Made by a program: the position numbers and the translations under genes. 64,000 bases of DNA from Pieris napi (lineage: Eukaryota; Arthropoda; Insecta; Lepidoptera; Pieridae). Each line of letters begins with the position of its first letter. Within the stretch, counting starts at the first letter, position 1. The notes below the pieces were generated by a model, which did no database searches, was not told the DNA's origin, and saw only the letters and a program-made list of their open reading frames with translations. Shown here in pieces: positions 26,901 through 35,794 of this stretch. The stretch lies in NCBI RefSeq assembly GCF_905475465.1, contig NC_062250.1:2874501-2938500 (forward strand), given 5' to 3'.

Positions 26901-29900
26901 GTGTGGTGGTTCGCGCCCTGCTAATACAGGGCGGTACTGGGTCGGATGACCTTGAGCTGACCTCAGTACAACCCCTCAAATTGGAATTTATGCTCAGAAT
27001 ACACCCCCCTATCGATCCTCAAAATCCCCAAACTGTGTTCGCTCATGTTTATTTAACCCGTTTTTAGCCATAATTTGACTGAACTATATGTATTATCAAT
27101 ACATCGTTGAAAAATAATTTTTTTTTCGAGTTATAAACTCTAAATAATTCGAGATACAGCGTATTTAATGGTTCAGCTGAAGGGAATGGACATTTTTTTC
27201 AACTTACTGAGGATTTCGACTTAATAATTTTAATACACTATTCATGTATATCAAAACCCTACACGATGTCCGACCGCCTGTATGTGTTCATCCGTTATGC
27301 TTCACCGAGTGCACCGGTCTTTGAAATGTTTCTTAATACGCGCGTGGTTATATTTGGCCTCATCTGGTAATTGAACCCGACTATATCAGTGAGAAAGTCA
27401 AATATCAATCGCTACGACTAGTTTTTCAACAGAAACACTTTTTGCATTTTTTATAAAACAGCACTTCGTTTTCATGAAATCTTGATACGTTATTGATATG
27501 ACAATTATACATAAAAAGATTACCTAATGTTTCATAATAATTTTAAATATTATATCAGGTTTTTAATCATTAAAAGGGAGTAGAATTCAAAACATTGGTT
27601 ACATATTAACCTTTAACATTGATATTGACTAGAAAACCGATAAAATTTTTATTAGATAATATTAAAAATACGATTTCTTTATTTAGCTTTATTGCATAAT
27701 AATATGAAACTATAGTTAGACCAGTATTATATTTTGTATTCAAGCGTATTGAACAAAGATAGGCCTAGTGGGTAGCCTAGTTTGCAAGTCCATTCCATCC
27801 CCGGCTGTGCACCAATAGACACAAAGGGTTGTAGTGCCACTAGATCGTTGGTAATTATTGTAGTATGACAGGGTTCAAGAATTTAGTGTAAGTCAATCTC
27901 TACCATTATTAACTCATTCGCAGGTATACGAATTTCTTCTCAAGTCGGATGAAATATAGTCGTCCGTATTTTTCTGTCAAATTTATAGTTTAACAATTCT
28001 TAAAGGGCCGGCAACGCGCTCGCTAGCCTTCTGGCATTGAGAGTGTCCATGGGCGGTATCACTTAAAAAAATATAATAACAGTAATAACAGCCTTTGATT
28101 GTTAGGATTTGAAGCATTCCTAAGCGATCATTTCTAAGCAACCTTATTAATAGCTTAGTCCACAGACTATGAGAATAATAATAGTAGAAATAGATTTACT
28201 TAGGACATTATAGATACAATATTTTAAAAGTAGTGTCGGCGATAAATTTGTTATGATGGAGATAATTTCAAGGTTAGGAATAAGATTTAGAATTTGAAAT
28301 GAGTTGTTATTCTAAAACCTGTTACAAGTTATCTAAAAAATGGATATGAGTAAAGTGGGATCACAGAATTTAAATAATTAACTATTTAAAAGAGGAAACT
28401 TCGTCAGTTACTTGGCGTTCCAGTGTACCTTATTCTTGTATAATCTTTTGTAGCTAGAAACATAAGTATAAGTATGCTGAAAACACGAAAAATAGTATTA
28501 CATAAATTCTGCGTAGTTAGGTTGGTTTTCCAACATTCTATAATAGAAACATAACATTATAAATACTAGTATTTAAATTAATGTTTGTTACTAAAATTAA
28601 AAACAAATTCAAATAAATAATTGATGTGCGTGCGAAGTCGTGAATCTTTTGTATATTTAGGACGGGACAGCTACTTTTTAATTTATACCATTTTAGGTTT
28701 TAAATTTATGTTATCATTACTATATGTTTTTGTAATAAATAATGAACTTGTATATCAGTAGACATATACATGTAGTTTCTTTTATAATCGTATACAAATA
28801 ATCAAACATTTTCATTGCGTAATGCTGGAAAAAAATAAAAGGCAATCTAGTTATGTGTTTCTATTCAAAATAAATTTTATTTTAAGGTAACTTTGAGTGT
28901 AGGTGAGGGATAAATAAAACATCAAATCTTTATAGAATGGTAAATTATATAATAAATAAATAAAACAAAATTATTTACGCAAGTGAGTGACATATGTCAA
29001 CCATTAATGAAGTTTTATTAAAAATACAATTTAGTAAAAAAGAAATATTTTTCGAAAATCATTAAAGATTTCTTTCTTTTTCACCAACTGCAGATACCGG
29101 AAGGTTTCCAATTCTACGTGTTTTTTTTTATAAATTAAAACTACAGATTTCTTGTAGATTGTTGGAGTACTTCCATCTCTATTCACTATTTCGTCTTAAA
29201 TGTTATCATTTATTAAAATCAAATAAAAATATAATTTATTCGTATATGTATATATACACTTATGTACATCAATAAGAAAATTATGAAATGCTTCAATTTC
29301 CATTTGCTGCCAGTTCCCAAAGGGCGTAGAACGGATGAGAACTGGCAATAATCCTAATGCAATATTTATATATTCTTACTGGCAAGAAATACAGTACATT
29401 TAAAATAATTAAATGAAAAGGAGGACAACTGGCGGATTCGAGCGATCTCGTCCAGACCACCACTGTGAGGAAAAATAATTATTAAAAAAAATTACATAAA
29501 GAATGGAACAAAACAAAGCAATTAAAACATGACGGAAAGTACAATAAAAAAAGAACAGATCAATTGAAAGCTAGGGACAGGTAATGCTTGTACAATAGAG
29601 ATTTAAATTCAAATTCCACCTAGTAATTCATCAAATTCCCCAGTGTAAATTATCGCAAGGAATATTAACATATATTTATGTGTACATATTACGACACAGC
29701 TTAACAGTTTTTTTTCTAGAATCTAGAGCATCGTTCACGCGTGGTCGTCTTACTTAATATGAAAGTTGTATCGATTTCTGGACGCGTTTTTGTCTATTGC
29801 ACTGTGGCAACCTCTTTGCTGCAGTTTCTACATATTCGAAAAGTGAATCAAGATTGTCGCCATTCTTAATATTATTTTTAATTTAATTATATATATTTAT

Positions 29901-32706
29901 TTATAAGTAATCTTACAAAATATACAAAGCCTAAACAGATTACGCAGATTACGAACTAAATATTTGAAACAAAAAACATTAATCAATTAAGTACATTAAT
30001 TAATAGATAAAAAAAGAAAACTGCATTGAATTATGAATATGTCCACATCTTCATAAATTGTTTCGCAGTTAGCTGAAACCGAAACATTACACAGATAATT
30101 CGTGTTCGTACGAGACACATGGAAGAATCGTTAATATCTTGTCGCTTAAAGTGGTCCGAGAGCTGGCACCAATTTTTGGGCAGGTATTTGAGGCAATCTG
30201 AAAACTTGTCACATACCTCTCCTATTATATTCCAACACGGAATTGCAGACCTGGCTGGTGAGTAGCGGGGCTAAATCAACCCCTACATTTTTAAAAATAT
30301 TATTTTTTTTTTCCCCAAAAATATATTTGAGGCAATACGCAATTTATATATGTTGCAGTGTAATACTTAATAAATACGAAAAAAAATAAGCCAGACAATT
30401 TAATCGGGGCTGTAACATTGCCAGACGCGTGCAAACATTTTTTGAAAAAAATTATAAAAAATGTTTTTGAGGCAGCTTGAAATTTTAATGGAATGTTATT
30501 TATAACTATAAAATTAGATTCCCAAAAAGACAGATCATTTCGGTAGGGCTTTCTACCTGCCAGGTGATCAAACAAATAATGGATGAGTACGGGCCTGTAC
30601 TACTATAGACAAGCTGTAGTGTGAGAGAGAGCGCATTTCGACAGCTGTCTTCGTTCTTGCTTGCCGCGTTACTATTGGCCACGTGACTTACAAAGCCGAC
30701 ACTGAAAATGAACCTTTCAGAAAAAAAAAATATAAAAATAAAAAATTGTGATGCCTCTACTTTACCTCCATGCAAATCTGAATTAAAACAACATCTTTTA
30801 AGAACGCAATATATAACAAGCATTTGGAGAAATGCATATTTACGATTCCCCAGTTCTTTGACACCTAATAGAAACGGATGGATACTTAATGAGGATACGC
30901 TAGATTTTCACTGGTTTGACGGAGAGTGTATGCCGCAATTAGTATTCGACGCTGTTGTTCACGAGCAAAATAAAAATAACGATGATGAAAATCATACTAC
31001 AGGTGAGAATAAATGGTTTATTTTTAATAACTGCTGCATTCAAATTTCTGTGATTAATTAAAAAAAAAAATATCTATTTCTTTTCGCAGATGATGAAGAG
31101 GTTGCCGAATCTGATACAGATGAATCCGAAGATTCAAGTAGTTCTGATGAAGAATCCACAGACGAAGAATGATAATTTATATCTGACGTGAAATGAATTT
31201 AATTTATTTCTAATTTTTTTATACTTAAATAATTGTAACACTGAAGAAATATTATATTTTTATAAATGTAGTGTTGCGATTTTAAGTAACCCTTATTAAT
31301 TTTAAGATGAAAAAGGTTTTAAATCTCCGTATAAATTTTGACTTGGAATAATGTCAGAGAAACAATTTTTAGTTTTGAATGTAGGGGCAACAGTTTGAAT
31401 TCTGTGCAAAATTTGGAACAAATATTGTTGAAAAATATATTTTTTTTACATTCTCTTCAAAAATTAATATTTTTACGGAAATATCAAATATTTAAACAAT
31501 TCATTACGTTTAAATTCGCATTAAAATTGGTAAAATAACGAATTTTTTAAGATAAAACGAAATCACAAAATTATGTCCCTTCAACGTCCATAAATCAATA
31601 CAATCACTTTTATGCAAAATGTATTTAGTACAAATTCAGATTTTTTTTATTTTTTACTCCGAAATTCTAACTAGAAAACCTCATGGGTTATTGTAAGTCA
31701 CGTGGCCTCGCTAGAGTCAATAGTAACGCGGCAAGCAAGAACGAAGACAGCTGTCGATATGCGCTCTCTCTCACATTACAGCTTGTCTATCAGTACAGGC
31801 CCGTACTCATCCATTATTTGTTTGATCACCTGGCAGGTAGAAAGCCCTACCGAAATGATCTGTCTTTTTGGGAATCTAATTTTATAGTTATAAATAACAT
31901 TCCATTAAAATTTCAAGCTGCCTCAAAAACATTTTTTATAATTTTTTCCAAAAAATGTTTGCACGCGTCTGGCAATGTTACAGTCCCGATTAAATTGTCG
32001 GCTTATTTTTTTTCGTATTTATTAAGTATTACACTGCAACATATATAAATTGCGTATTGCCTCAAATATATTTTTGGGGAAAAAAAATTAATATTTAAAA
32101 AAATGTAGGGGTTGATTTAGCCCCGCTACTCACCAGCCAGGTCTGCAATTCCGTGTTGGAATACAATAGGAGAGGTATGTGACAAGTTTTCAGCTTGCCT
32201 CAAATACCTGCCCAAAAATTGGTGCCAGCTCTCCTACTAAGAGGGATTGTTAAAGAAATTATTTATTAATTAATCAAAAACAAAGATTTTAAAACAAGTT
32301 TAGCAACTTTGTTAGATTTAATGCTCTTGATGTCATAAATTATAGGTTTTTATAAGCGTATGTTCAAAACTCATTAAATGTAATTTAATTTCGTTTAAAA
32401 ATAACTTTCGTTTAAGAAAGTTTTGCTATCTATACAAAGAGCCTTGGAATAATTTACAATATAGTTGGTATTGTAAATTATTCCAAGGAAATATTTATTA
32501 TACGATTTTTTATCGTTATACCCAGGTTATATATTCCACGCTTTTTTGTTTAGGCTGAACAAATCTTCAAGAAGATCTGCCCCGGCGAAGAGTTCTTGCC
32601 ACGTGCTCCCGATCCCGAGGAAATTGTGTTTGAAGACGATGCGGCACCCGGACCCGACTTCGAAAGGACCCTGGAGGATGAAGAGGAACAGAAGCCAGAG
32701 GAGTAA
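8998..32706 (+). CDS. Rep: Rab escort protein (geranylgeranyltransferase II component A), nine exons
   Basis: The exons are 8998-9046, 9471-9669, 9959-10076, 15488-15731, 16488-16710, 19681-20030, 23388-23503, 24516-24638 and 32554-32706. All have GT-AG borders and keep frame, giving 524 residues. The protein binds newly made Rab GTPases and presents them to Rab geranylgeranyltransferase. It belongs to the Rab GDI/REP superfamily. The FAD-fold-like N-terminus reads VIVVGTGMVES with HLDSSDHYGG. The Rab-binding region includes FNIDMTPKLLFSRG and RYAEFR, and a later conserved block reads GRYGNTPFLWPMYGSGELPQ. The long insert between the first blocks and the acidic tail (ending EEEQKPEE) favour REP over GDI. 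Length is close to the insect norm and shorter than human CHM. Introns 3 (5.4 kb), 5, 6 and 8 (7.9 kb) are packed with transposons. Confidence 0.95.
10510..10745 (+). mobile_element. tRNA-derived SINE (family 2), copy in Rep intron 3
   Basis: The tRNA-like head GTGGCTTCAGCGTACGACTC leads to the B-box GTTCGATCCCCGG. It is followed by the shared body with GAACGGTGAAGGAAAACAT and TTGCCTATTAGA. The same body occurs at 12040 and 43418. Confidence 0.8.
10746..12039. other. Rep intron 3, unassigned part
   Basis: AT-rich intron sequence. A weak inverted pair near 10940 and 11010 was not good enough to call. Confidence 0.5.
12040..12310 (+). mobile_element. tRNA-derived SINE (family 2), fuller copy
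   Basis: Head GGCTTCAGCGTGCGACTCTC and B-box GGTTCGAACCCCGG, followed by the family body and the 3' end AGGTTGTAGCGCCATT. It lies within Rep intron 3. Confidence 0.85.
12496..12690. mobile_element. Snap-back MITE (195-bp near-perfect hairpin)
   Basis: The element begins AGGTGGGAACTGACC and ends with its reverse complement. The two arms of about 92 bp differ at only two positions and are separated by about 10 bases (TTGTTTTTCC). It is flanked by TAA at 12493-12495 and 12691-12693. The arms match the left end of the neighbouring element at 12694, so it is a fold-back derivative of the same family. The 3-bp TAA duplication suits PIF/Harbinger-type elements. Confidence 0.9.
12694..13308. mobile_element. 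MITE of the AGGTGGGAACTGACC family, full-length type
   Basis: The left end AGGTGGGAACTGACCAACG and the right end (inverted, one mismatch in this stretch) are flanked by TAA at 12691-12693 and 13309-13311. The left TAA is shared with the snap-back copy, so the two sit end to end. There is no transposase frame; a 66-codon frame inside is chance. Confidence 0.85.
13741..13815 (+). mobile_element. LINE 3' tail fragment
   Basis: The stretch ATCACTTAATATCAGGTGAG, then CTTCTGCCCGTTTGCGCCCT and an A-run, is shared with 17645-17715 and, inverted, with 54795-54860. This pattern is common at 3' ends of lepidopteran non-LTR elements. Confidence 0.6.
13845..14316. mobile_element. MITE with GAAGTGAAACTTC ends
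   Basis: GAAGTGAAACTTC at 13845-13857 is matched exactly in inverse at 14304-14316. The ends have the same GAAGTnnnACTTC design as the copies at 1687 and 56997. The body is AT-rich and non-coding. Confidence 0.65.
14317..15487. other. Rep intron 3, 3' part
   Basis: A GC-richer patch at about 14380-14580 is probably an old repeat. The remainder is AT-rich with nothing recognisable before the exon 4 acceptor. Confidence 0.4.
16727..16845. repeat. Local triplication and TA-rich slippage
   Basis: The unit TAAGCTAAAATTAGGTC occurs three times (first copy with GAG for AAG) around a TATA-rich core, just after the Rep exon 5 donor. Confidence 0.7.
16867..17135. mobile_element. MITE in Rep intron 5
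   Basis: The ends GCGTTCGAGTATTATGTAAC and its inverted partner (GCGTTCAAGTATTACGTCAC on the minus strand) are imperfect inverted repeats followed by G-runs. The element is non-coding. Target duplication is not clear. Confidence 0.65.
17640..17715 (+). mobile_element. LINE 3' tail fragment
   Basis: TTGAGAGTGTCCATGGGCG, then CTTAACATCAGGTAAGCCTC and CTGCCCGTTTGTCCCCTA. Same tail type as at 13741 and 28015. Confidence 0.6.
18158..18595. mobile_element. MITE with GGGGCCATCCATAAAGTACG ends
   Basis: Left end GGGGCCATCCATAAAGTACG at 18158 and its inverse ending 18595, flanked by TTC on both sides (18155-18157 and 18596-18598). Two perfect TGTGACGTCACA palindromes sit symmetrically about 100 bp from each end. 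Chance frames cross it; none is a gene. Confidence 0.85.
19262..19320 (+). mobile_element. Truncated SINE (family 2) head
   Basis: TTGGCCTAGTGGCTTCAGCG through the B-box GGTTCGATCCCCC. It is cut off by the next SINE directly after the B-box. Confidence 0.75.
19321..19620 (+). mobile_element. SINE of a third type, abutting the family-2 head
   Basis: A tRNA-like head (TAGCCTAGCGGTC, then GGTTCGATTCCCGG) is followed by a GC-richer body with GGTACCGGGCGAGTGCTTAA and GAACGTAGCAATACGTTCTA. It ends 60 bases before Rep exon 6. It replaced the body of the family-2 SINE, so it is the younger insertion or a template switch. Confidence 0.65.
20374..22305 (-). mobile_element. Decayed transposon with eight TGAGGGAATG motifs (Rep intron 6)
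   Basis: The motif TGAGGGAATG(A) occurs at 20412, 20432, 21689, 21703, 22048 and 22245 on +, and at 21646 and 21665 on -, flanking a broken minus-strand coding region (20804-21571). An imperfect inverted pair, TATAATCTCTAAA at 20374 and TTTAGAGATAATA at 22292, may mark the ends but is weak. Clustered short motifs around a coding core look like subterminal transposase-binding sites. Boundaries are tentative. Confidence 0.5.
20804..21571 (-). pseudogene. Broken transposon-type ORF in three frames
   Basis: A minus-strand ATG at 21571 opens a very basic, helix-rich 76-codon stretch (RTKKLSDVEKKLRKNEYDRK and onwards). The frame slips at about 21350 into a second one (ATG 21356) with a Cys/His group (CRRLSCIYCEEDCTHYH) and a C-terminal module DKITMGDYVLIKWGAAKYPG. 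It slips again near 20909 into KKGLKFWRWPNIKDEQLYYW and stops at 20804. Such basic-head, Cys/His, YVLVKF/WRWP-type proteins recur in insect genomes as transposon-associated genes, from my recall of the pattern. Two frameshifts mark it as dead unless introns are missed. Confidence 0.5.
22306..23387. other. Rep intron 6, 3' part
   Basis: AT-rich. A patch at 22920-23000 (CCGTTCACACTAGTCGTAAG) may be an old repeat end. Otherwise nothing recognisable. Confidence 0.4.
23815..24010 (+). repeat. Lepidopteran interspersed repeat, copy A
   Basis: It carries GGCGATTTAAAAGAGTGGCG, then GCTCTACGCCCTTGAATTG and TGACGTTCATAAGTGTAC. Related copies are at 61000-61160 (+), 62365-62600 (-), 29285-29360 (-), 51060-51150 (-) and 57945-58025 (-). 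It is likely a retroelement 3' end. Confidence 0.7.
24770..24900 (+). repeat. Short internally repeated element
   Basis: Three near-repeats of about 18 bases (TTGTCCCGTTACGCTAA, TTGTCCCGTCTCGCTAA, TGTTCCGTCACGATC) follow GCTGCACGCACGAAAAAG. It lies in Rep intron 8. Confidence 0.5.
25956..27235. mobile_element. Possible pogo-like element remnant, interrupted
   Basis: The left end TA-CAGTGGAATCTCTATAAC resembles pogo/Tigger-type termini. Sub-repeats such as TCGATTTATAGAGT occur inside, and a degraded, partly inverted counterpart lies near 27125-27235. The element at 26340-27055 would be nested in it. The right edge is not fixed. Confidence 0.35.
26340..27055. mobile_element. Non-autonomous element with inverted repeats of about 110 bp
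   Basis: The left arm from TAAATAAACATGAGCGAACA to CAGCTCAAGGTCAT (about 26343-26453) is matched in inverse by 26943-27055 with only a few mismatches. The core has chance frames on both strands and no transposase. Confidence 0.8.
27760..27835 (+). mobile_element. Eroded SINE (family 2)
   Basis: AGGCCTAGTGGGTAGCCTAG, then CATCCCCGGCTGTGCACCAA and the 3' motif GGTTGTAGTGCCACTA. The middle is deleted. Confidence 0.5.
28000..28070 (+). mobile_element. LINE 3' tail fragment
   Basis: GGCCGGCAACGCGCTCGC, then GAGAGTGTCCATGGGCGGTA and TCACTTAAA. Same family as 17640. Confidence 0.55.
28071..30157. other. Rep intron 8, AT-rich part
   Basis: No gene found. It holds a small interspersed-repeat fragment at 29285-29360 (GGGCGTAGAACGGATGAGAA) and many poly-T/poly-A runs. 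Confidence 0.5.
30158..32233. mobile_element. Long-inverted-repeat element with a resident gene (Rep intron 8)
   Basis: Arms of about 536 bp (30158-30693) and 543 bp (31691-32233) are inverted copies with high identity, starting GAGAGCTGGCACCAATTTTT. A core of about 1 kb between them carries a small two-exon gene on +. The ends show no matching target duplication that I can see. Class is unknown; arms this long occur in fold-back, MULE-like and some other DNA elements. Confidence 0.85.
30708..31172 (+). CDS. Intact two-exon ORF inside the long-inverted-repeat element
   Basis: Exons 30708-31002 and 31090-31172 are joined by an 87-base GT-AG intron, giving 125 residues with no breaks. The N-terminus is Lys-rich (MNLSEKKNIKIKN). 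The middle holds LPPCKSELKQHLLRTQYITS followed by an Ile-Trp-Arg and, later, the block LDFHWFDGECMP. The tail is almost wholly acidic (Asp/Glu/Ser). The LPPC...WFDGE arrangement resembles a C-terminal module of larger transposon-associated arthropod proteins, by recall of the pattern only. A clean frame and intron inside a transposon suggest a recently active or expressed element carrying a gene fragment. Function is unknown. Confidence 0.55.
32442..32488. repeat. Perfect 20-bp inverted repeat, 7-base loop
   Basis: CCTTGGAATAATTTACAATA pairs exactly with its inverse across TAGTTGG. It lies about 65 bases upstream of Rep exon 9. Confidence 0.9.
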
Positions 32707-33035
32707 CATCTTACGCATTTCGCACATTTTCGCGTGTTAACCACTGCTTCCAGATCACAAAATCGTCATAATTTTATTGATTTGATTCTAGAATGTTTTT
32801 GCTGATATTTAGAGGACAACATTTACACGTTTAAATACAATTAACGTGTTTTAGGGCTTAAATTTACTGTTATTACAGCACTCTGGAAGCATTGGCACCA
32901 AACTATCACGTATCAAGTCTCTTTTCGCCGTTCTAGTTATTTCATAGATTAAAGGAATTCTTATTATGACGTAGCATTACTTTCGTATAGGTCGTTGAGA
33001 ATCGTACAACAATTTTCAATAATCGAATATTAAGA

Positions 33036-33560
33036 CCTACAACGCACTAGCGGCTGGCCGCAATGCGGTGTGCCGCTGCGGCGGGCCGCACATCGATTAT
33101 TATATGAAACCGCACGATAACAACGCACTGACTTGCGGTCAACCGTCAACCGCTCCGGTTGATCTGGAGCTCCGGCGAGCCGCACCGGTTGAATGATGCG
33201 GCGCGCCGCGTCCCCTCCACGCACTCGGCGCGGTTAGCCGTCCTACCTACGTCATCACATATAATTATTTAACAAATGTAAACAAAATATTGTAAACCTA
33301 TTTTAAAAGAGTAAAAAATAAAAAAATAAAATATGTTTATTATGGAACATAAGATACATGTATCACTTATTCCACGTCATTAAATTTGAATTTGTAATAT
33401 TTCAAGAAGCACTGACGAGTGACGATTGCGGCAGACCGCAATAGGACCGCAATAGGGACGGTTAGCCGGAATACGGCAGGCCGCTACGGCGGACCGTATA
33501 TACCGCGGCCCGCCGCAGCGGCACACCGCATTGCGGCCAGCCGCTAGTGCGTTGTAGGCC
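33036..33560. mobile_element. MITE with very GC-rich ends
   Basis: The left end CCTACAACGCACTAGCGGCT and the right inverse partner match for over 50 bp. Both ends are built of alternating GCGG and CCGC blocks in an AT-rich setting. The core is AT-rich. It lies downstream of Rep and may fall in its 3' UTR. Confidence 0.85.
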
Positions 33561-35520
33561 TTAGACCGGTTACAGTAGTTCAGCATTTTAAATTTAGAAT
33601 AAGCAGCCAATTTTATCGTTAGATTGTAGTTTTGATATAATCTGTAGCTCGTTAGCGTTGAGTTTGGCAAAACACGCGGGAAAGTGCAACTTTTATACCT
33701 AGGATAATCTAGCAACATTTTAATACGCTTTGGTCGCTTGACTTGTGCATTCCGACTGGTGCGTGTGGAAGTGAAGCAAGGAACACTTTTTCAACTGTTT
33801 TACGCTCGAATTGTTTGTTGCGATAATACTTTGACATGTTTTGCAGAAATACCGTTTTTTTATATATTTCGTATGTATTTCAGAAATGTGTTTAAAGTTT
33901 TATTTTAATGTCGAATACTGCCTAAAGTCTCATTCCTATTAACAGAGGCAGAACTTAAGATTTGGTAGTGTATTCGAAATTTTGTTTTGATATTTTTAAA
34001 TTATTGCTAGGTTGTCTTGATAATCGCAAGATATACTATTAGCTATTTAACGATCGTTGTGTTTTATTTATTTTATATATTGTTTTTTATATAAGTAGTT
34101 AAGTATGCTCTCTATGAGGCTCGATCAGACTGATTATATTTCTCAATGCTCCAGTGAATAATATCGTATTTCCGATTCTTCGAATGTGTACTCAAGGCTT
34201 CGAATCTGCTATTTTCAATGGACTGACCCATGGAACTGTTCCACTGTTAAATGACGAAGGCCGGTCTAAATGATTGACAGTTTAATTGGTAGATTAAAAT
34301 AGCAGAATCGAAGCCATTTTAAAGGACTGATCGATGTGTGCAATTATTATTAGGAATGTAAGAAAAGCGGACGCACCAGTCTTAAAACATAGTTTGTAGC
34401 ACATTTAATAATTTTTGTACTCTAAGTTATTTAGCACTCAATATTTATTGTAATATCATATGCATGGGCGATTGCTGCTTAATTATGCATAATTCCATTA
34501 AAATGTGATTATATTAGAATACAATTTGGTTTTATTTTTACCTAGTTCCACTAACAAATTAGCGCGCAGCATCCTACTGAAAGCGCAAACTTATTTACCT
34601 TAGAAATTGTGGCCATGTGCCGAGTTTAAACATTTATATAAAATCTGCGTGCTATAATAAATTTCCGTAATTGAAAGGATTGTATTGTGGTTTTAAGAAA
34701 AGAAGCAATATCTTAATTCCATTGAATACAACAATATTGAAACAAATGAAACCATAAATGTCAATTTACTTTATAAAGGTAGCTGATATGATATCCCGAC
34801 CGACGATATCTAGGTTTGACTTGTGATTGATACAATTTATTCGGAAAACGCTTAATGTCAGCCACATTAAGCGTTTCCCACTAATTTTGATGTGTCAATA
34901 GGTCATATGACCTCGATTTATCACTTATGAAAAACTTTATAAGTGATAATTAAAAAAAAACACTGTTAAGAACATGAAGAGATATATGGTTTTAGGTGAA
35001 GGAAGATCTTTAGAACTATGTGACCCTCTGACGCGAACGCTAGAAGCGCAATTATGAATAAGAATGATTTAAAAAAAGGATTTACGGCCTTTAATATACC
35101 GTACTGGGTGTCTAGATATAAAAATATTTTGTTTTAGGGCAAGTTATTAAGCTAACACATGCTTGTTTTCTGTCACACTTGCGGGCGTTATCGATATTTA
35201 ATTCACATGTTTTACAAAGATAACCGAAGCGACCTCAATGTCTTGAAACCTAACTAATGCCAATACTCAGATTAAATGAAGCCAATTAGGGGACATTCCA
35301 CCTTGTGAAAGTAGGTCAATGATCTTCCAGATTCCCTTTTAGCTGTTGGTTATTTTTAGGTTTCCTTCCTACACAATAATTATTCGAGAAGTGGCAAATT
35401 TGACAATATCTATATATTATGACTAAGATACAATTAAATATGAGTTTTATAAACATTAATTGAAATAACTGCAGTTAATGGATCACTGAAAAATCAATGT
35501 TTTGATGTTGTTTGAGTTGA
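33561..35520. other. Rep to IMPDH convergent interval
   Basis: No gene found. It probably includes 3' UTR sequence (AATAAA-like signals occur, for example near 34657). A 15-bp near-perfect hairpin around ACGCTTAATGT is at 34843-34878. Confidence 0.4.
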
Positions 35521-35546
35521 TATTGAAACAAAATTAAAGTTCATTA

Positions 35547-35552
35547 TTTATT
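35547..35552 (-). terminator. Polyadenylation signal for IMPDH
   Basis: AATAAA on the minus strand, about 245 bases past the IMPDH stop codon. Confidence 0.5.
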
Positions 35553-35794
35553 TATGAAAGTTGTTTTACAATTCATATAACATTGTGATAGTTATAAAAG
35601 TGACAATATGAAATACATCTGTTTACCAAAAAATATACATGTTAACTCATTAGCTTCTCAATATACAAATACTAGAAAACAACAATAATGCTCTTAATAT
35701 TTTGCTTATTTCATAAAGAATATACTTCTCAAACACACATAATATGTTGATATCACAATCTTAAGAAATGTTTTAAGCAAATAATTAAAGATCT

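Noticed and set aside
26574..27067. Overlapping frames of 70 to 92 codons in the element at 26340
   Set aside because: They run through inverted-repeat arms on both strands and have no transposase motifs.
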